DNA from: Candidatus Fermentibacterota bacterium
Lineage (GTDB): Bacteria; JAFGKV01
DNA: 47,079 bases
Assembly (NCBI GenBank): GCA_030620115.1
Contig: JAUXFG010000007.1
Coordinates: 1 to 47,079, forward strand
Direction: 5' to 3'
Each line of letters starts with the position of its first letter. Positions within the stretch are counted from its first letter, which is position 1. Below the pieces are notes generated by a model. The model had not been told where the DNA came from and ran no database searches. It saw nothing but the letters and a program-made list of their open reading frames with translations. The position numbers and the translations under genes were made by a program. Positions 45,107 to 47,079 of this stretch are shown here, piece by piece.

Positions 45107-46429
45107 ATGAAGAAAGTACTAATCCTCGGTGCAGGCATGATGACTAAGACCATGGCTGATTATTTCATGGAGAGGTGCAACTACGAAGTCACAATCGCAT
45201 CCAGAACCGTTTCAAAGGCCGAGAGAATAGTCGCTGGAAAACCCCTGGGGAAAGCAATCAGATGGACAGTAGATCAGCATGATATGCTTGAGGATCTTGT
45301 CAAAGATGCAGATCTGGTGGCTAGTATGATACCGCAAACCGCTCATGACCTCGTTGCAAAAGTATGTCTGAAATACAGAAAGCATATGCTCCATACTGAT
45401 TTCATTTCTCCATATCTGCTATCTATAGATGAAGAGGCAAAGAAGCAAGATATTATTATCATGAACGAAATTGGTGAAGATCCTGGATTGGACCATATGG
45501 GAGCCCAGGAAACGATCGATGAAATCAAGGCAGAAGGTGGCAGAATACTGAGCCTCTATTCATATGGTGCCGGCTTGCCTGCATTTGAATGTAACCGAAA
45601 TCCATTTGGATATAAATTCTCTTGGAGCCCAAAAGGCTTGATGATGTCAGCCAAGAAACCGGCTGCCTATCTGCTTGAAGGTAAGAGGGTTGATATTCCT
45701 CTTATCTTCGATCATCATAGAATAGTAGACGTTGAGGGCATTGGCACGTTTGAATCCTATCCAAATCGTGATTGCACAGGTTATGTGAAATACTTCGGAT
45801 TGGACGATAATGTTACATTGTTTAGAGGATTGCTACGTTTTATCGGATATTCAAATACAATGAGAGCATTGGTCAGCCTGGGTATCCTTAAGGATGAAAA
45901 GGAAGAGAAAAACTTCGAAGGACAAACCTATGCTCAGATGATGGCTTCACTCATTGGAGCTGATTCAATCGACAACATCAAAAGGGAAGTCAGTCGATAT
46001 CTGAATATCGCTGAAGATGATGATATAATGGAGAGATTTGACTGGCTCGGATTATTTGCAGCAAATCAGATAGCTATCGAGAAAGGTATCTATTCAGATG
46101 TGCTGGTCGATCTAATGCTGAAGAAGCTGTCATACGCCCCTGGCGAGAAAGATATGATAATTGTCTATGATGAGGTTATTGCGGAATTCCCCGACAGGAA
46201 AGAAAAGCGAGTTTCCAGCTTGTTGATGGAGGGAATTCCGTTTGGTGAATCTGCAATGACAAGAGCTGTGTCGCTCCCTGCCGCTATTTCGGCAAAACTC
46301 ATATTGGAGGGCAATGTCGCTTCAAGAGGCATTGTCATGCCTATGGCTCCCGAGATCTATAAACCAGTTCTCCAAGAAATGAAAACATTTGGATTTGAAT
46401 TCCAGAAGAAGACAATTGGATTGACTTAG
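45107..46429 (+). CDS. Saccharopine dehydrogenase-like oxidoreductase
   Basis: 440 residues from ATG 45107, with GGGAG 6 bases upstream. KKVLILGAGMMTKTMADYFM is the Rossmann nucleotide site. HTDFISPYLLSIDEEAKKQD, MNEIGEDPGLDHMGAQETID and YSYGAGLPAFECNRNPFGYK are family hallmarks of LYS9-type saccharopine dehydrogenases. It may interconvert saccharopine with glutamate and aminoadipate semialdehyde or serve in lysine catabolism; a related dehydrogenase activity is possible. The gene is visibly richer in A and T, and its codons (AAA, GAT, ATA) differ from its neighbours, suggesting transfer. Confidence 0.88.
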   Translation: MKKVLILGAGMMTKTMADYFMERCNYEVTIASRTVSKAERIVAGKPLGKAIRWTVDQHDMLEDLVKDADLVASMIPQTAHDLVAKVCLKYRKHMLHTDFISPYLLSIDEEAKKQDIIIMNEIGEDPGLDHMGAQETIDEIKAEGGRILSLYSYGAGLPAFECNRNPFGYKFSWSPKGLMMSAKKPAAYLLEGKRVDIPLIFDHHRIVDVEGIGTFESYPNRDCTGYVKYFGLDDNVTLFRGLLRFIGYSNTMRALVSLGILKDEKEEKNFEGQTYAQMMASLIGADSIDNIKREVSRYLNIAEDDDIMERFDWLGLFAANQIAIEKGIYSDVLVDLMLKKLSYAPGEKDMIIVYDEVIAEFPDRKEKRVSSLLMEGIPFGESAMTRAVSLPAAISAKLILEGNVASRGIVMPMAPEIYKPVLQEMKTFGFEFQKKTIGLT

Positions 46430-46614
46430 CATTCCATGACTCCATCTTGCTCATTGGGCTTTCATCCTACGATTTCAATGAATAATGGAATCGACATTCC
46501 TAACAGTTATTTAGCCGTCTAGTGGCGCGGAGAGCAACCTCCTAATAAGCCCGTGCCTCCAACCTTCTCCCCCTTTGCAAAGCTGTCACTCGGACACACA
46601 TAACACCGGGGGCA

Positions 46615-46780
46615 ATCCTTCATCCACAGCGATCATCGGGATCGCTATCGCCATCGAAATCAGTCACCCCGTCGCTCTCGCCTTCGTCAAACATCCAGAT
46701 TTTCGTGACTGAGGACCATGTGATCACACCTCAATTCGATGCCGATTCCGATAGCGATACTGATTCCGATGAAGGATGAA
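46615..46780. repeat. Long imperfect palindrome (ATCGCTATCG type)
   Basis: Left arm ATCCTTCATC...GGGATCGCTATCGCCATCG and right arm CCGATTCCGATAGCGATACT...CCGATGAAGGAT are inverted partners around about 70 bases. It lies in the terminal gap after the saccharopine dehydrogenase gene. Apart from this and the next repeat, the 650-base gap to the window end shows no convincing ORF. Confidence 0.7.
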
Positions 46781-46930
46781 GACATTGGCCGCTTTATGGC
46801 GCAACATCGACAATCTTATCGATATGGGATGTTTCATTCTCTCCTTTTACGGTCTCAGCCCAACGCTACGGCTCAAGATTAGGAATACAGAATTCCGTAG
46901 AGAGATTCCGGAACCGTGGCCCCACTCTCA

Positions 46931-47079
46931 GTCATTGCGAGGAGACTAGCGACGAAGCAATCTCATCCGCCCTCAACTGAGATCGCCGCGCTACTGCTCG
47001 CGATGACCAGCTCCACCACTTGTCATTGCGAGGAGGGTAACGACGAAGCAATCTCATCCACCCATTGAGATCGCCGCGC
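46931..47079. repeat. Two direct copies of a GTCATTGCGAGG repeat
   Basis: GTCATTGCGAGGAG...CGACGAAGCAATCTCATC followed by GAGATCGCCGCGC occurs at 46931-47007 and again from 47022 to the window edge. In the first copy the closing GCTCGCGATGAC is the inverted partner of the opening. The second copy runs out of the window. Similar repeats occur widely in metagenomic genomes. Confidence 0.8.

Noticed and set aside
1-47079. CRISPR array, prophage, or defence system
   Set aside because: No regularly spaced identical repeats, no cas, integrase, terminase or nuclease-type defence genes are visible; the repeats present are dispersed palindromes.

Overview
The window looks like a chromosomal segment of an uncultivated Gram-negative bacterium with moderately high GC. 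Lipoprotein signal peptides, a putative outer-membrane barrel, TPR proteins, 6-bladed-propeller proteins, a toast-rack protein and YfhO would fit an FCB-like candidate phylum (Latescibacterota, Eisenbacteria or Zixibacteria type). That placement is inference; no rRNA gene is present to settle it.

Layout. Positions 1-8870 are almost entirely minus strand. A radical SAM/SPASM protein is followed by YggT, a ClpX-like AAA+ ATPase without the zinc domain, two small lipoproteins, a 945-residue TPR protein and a putative barrel, most of them joined by 4-base overlaps. Positions 9473-14328 hold a propeller lipoprotein, a secreted helical-repeat protein, a toast-rack lipoprotein and XdhC. Positions 14725-25586 are the conserved information-processing block, read on the minus strand in the order selC (tRNA-Sec), rimP, nusA, infB, ylxP, rbfA, truB, ribF, rpsO, pnp, M16 peptidase. 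Positions 25889-30542 hold an SGNH hydrolase, a PHP phosphatase, a membrane protein, a TtcA-like enzyme that apparently starts at CTG, a zinc-ribbon protein and a rhomboid protease. Positions 30568-40206 form a surface-glycan region: nucleotidyltransferase-like protein, glycosyltransferase, sulfotransferase, polysaccharide deacetylase, Wzx-type flippase, a secreted protein and YfhO. The right end has a nitroreductase with a Lys/Ala-rich tail, a membrane spermidine-synthase-like protein with a degenerate active site, and an AT-richer saccharopine-dehydrogenase-like gene.

The gaps between genes are filled with several families of palindromic dispersed repeats. The most striking is a MITE-like element of 150-207 bp whose inverted ends begin with TAG. 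Three of the six ends of its complete copies supply the TAG stop codon of the neighbouring gene, and a degraded copy supplies the last 26 residues of the PHP protein. The tRNA-Sec gene shows that the organism probably makes selenoproteins. It stands at the head of the rimP-nusA-infB operon, the place where E. coli has the initiator tRNA gene metY.
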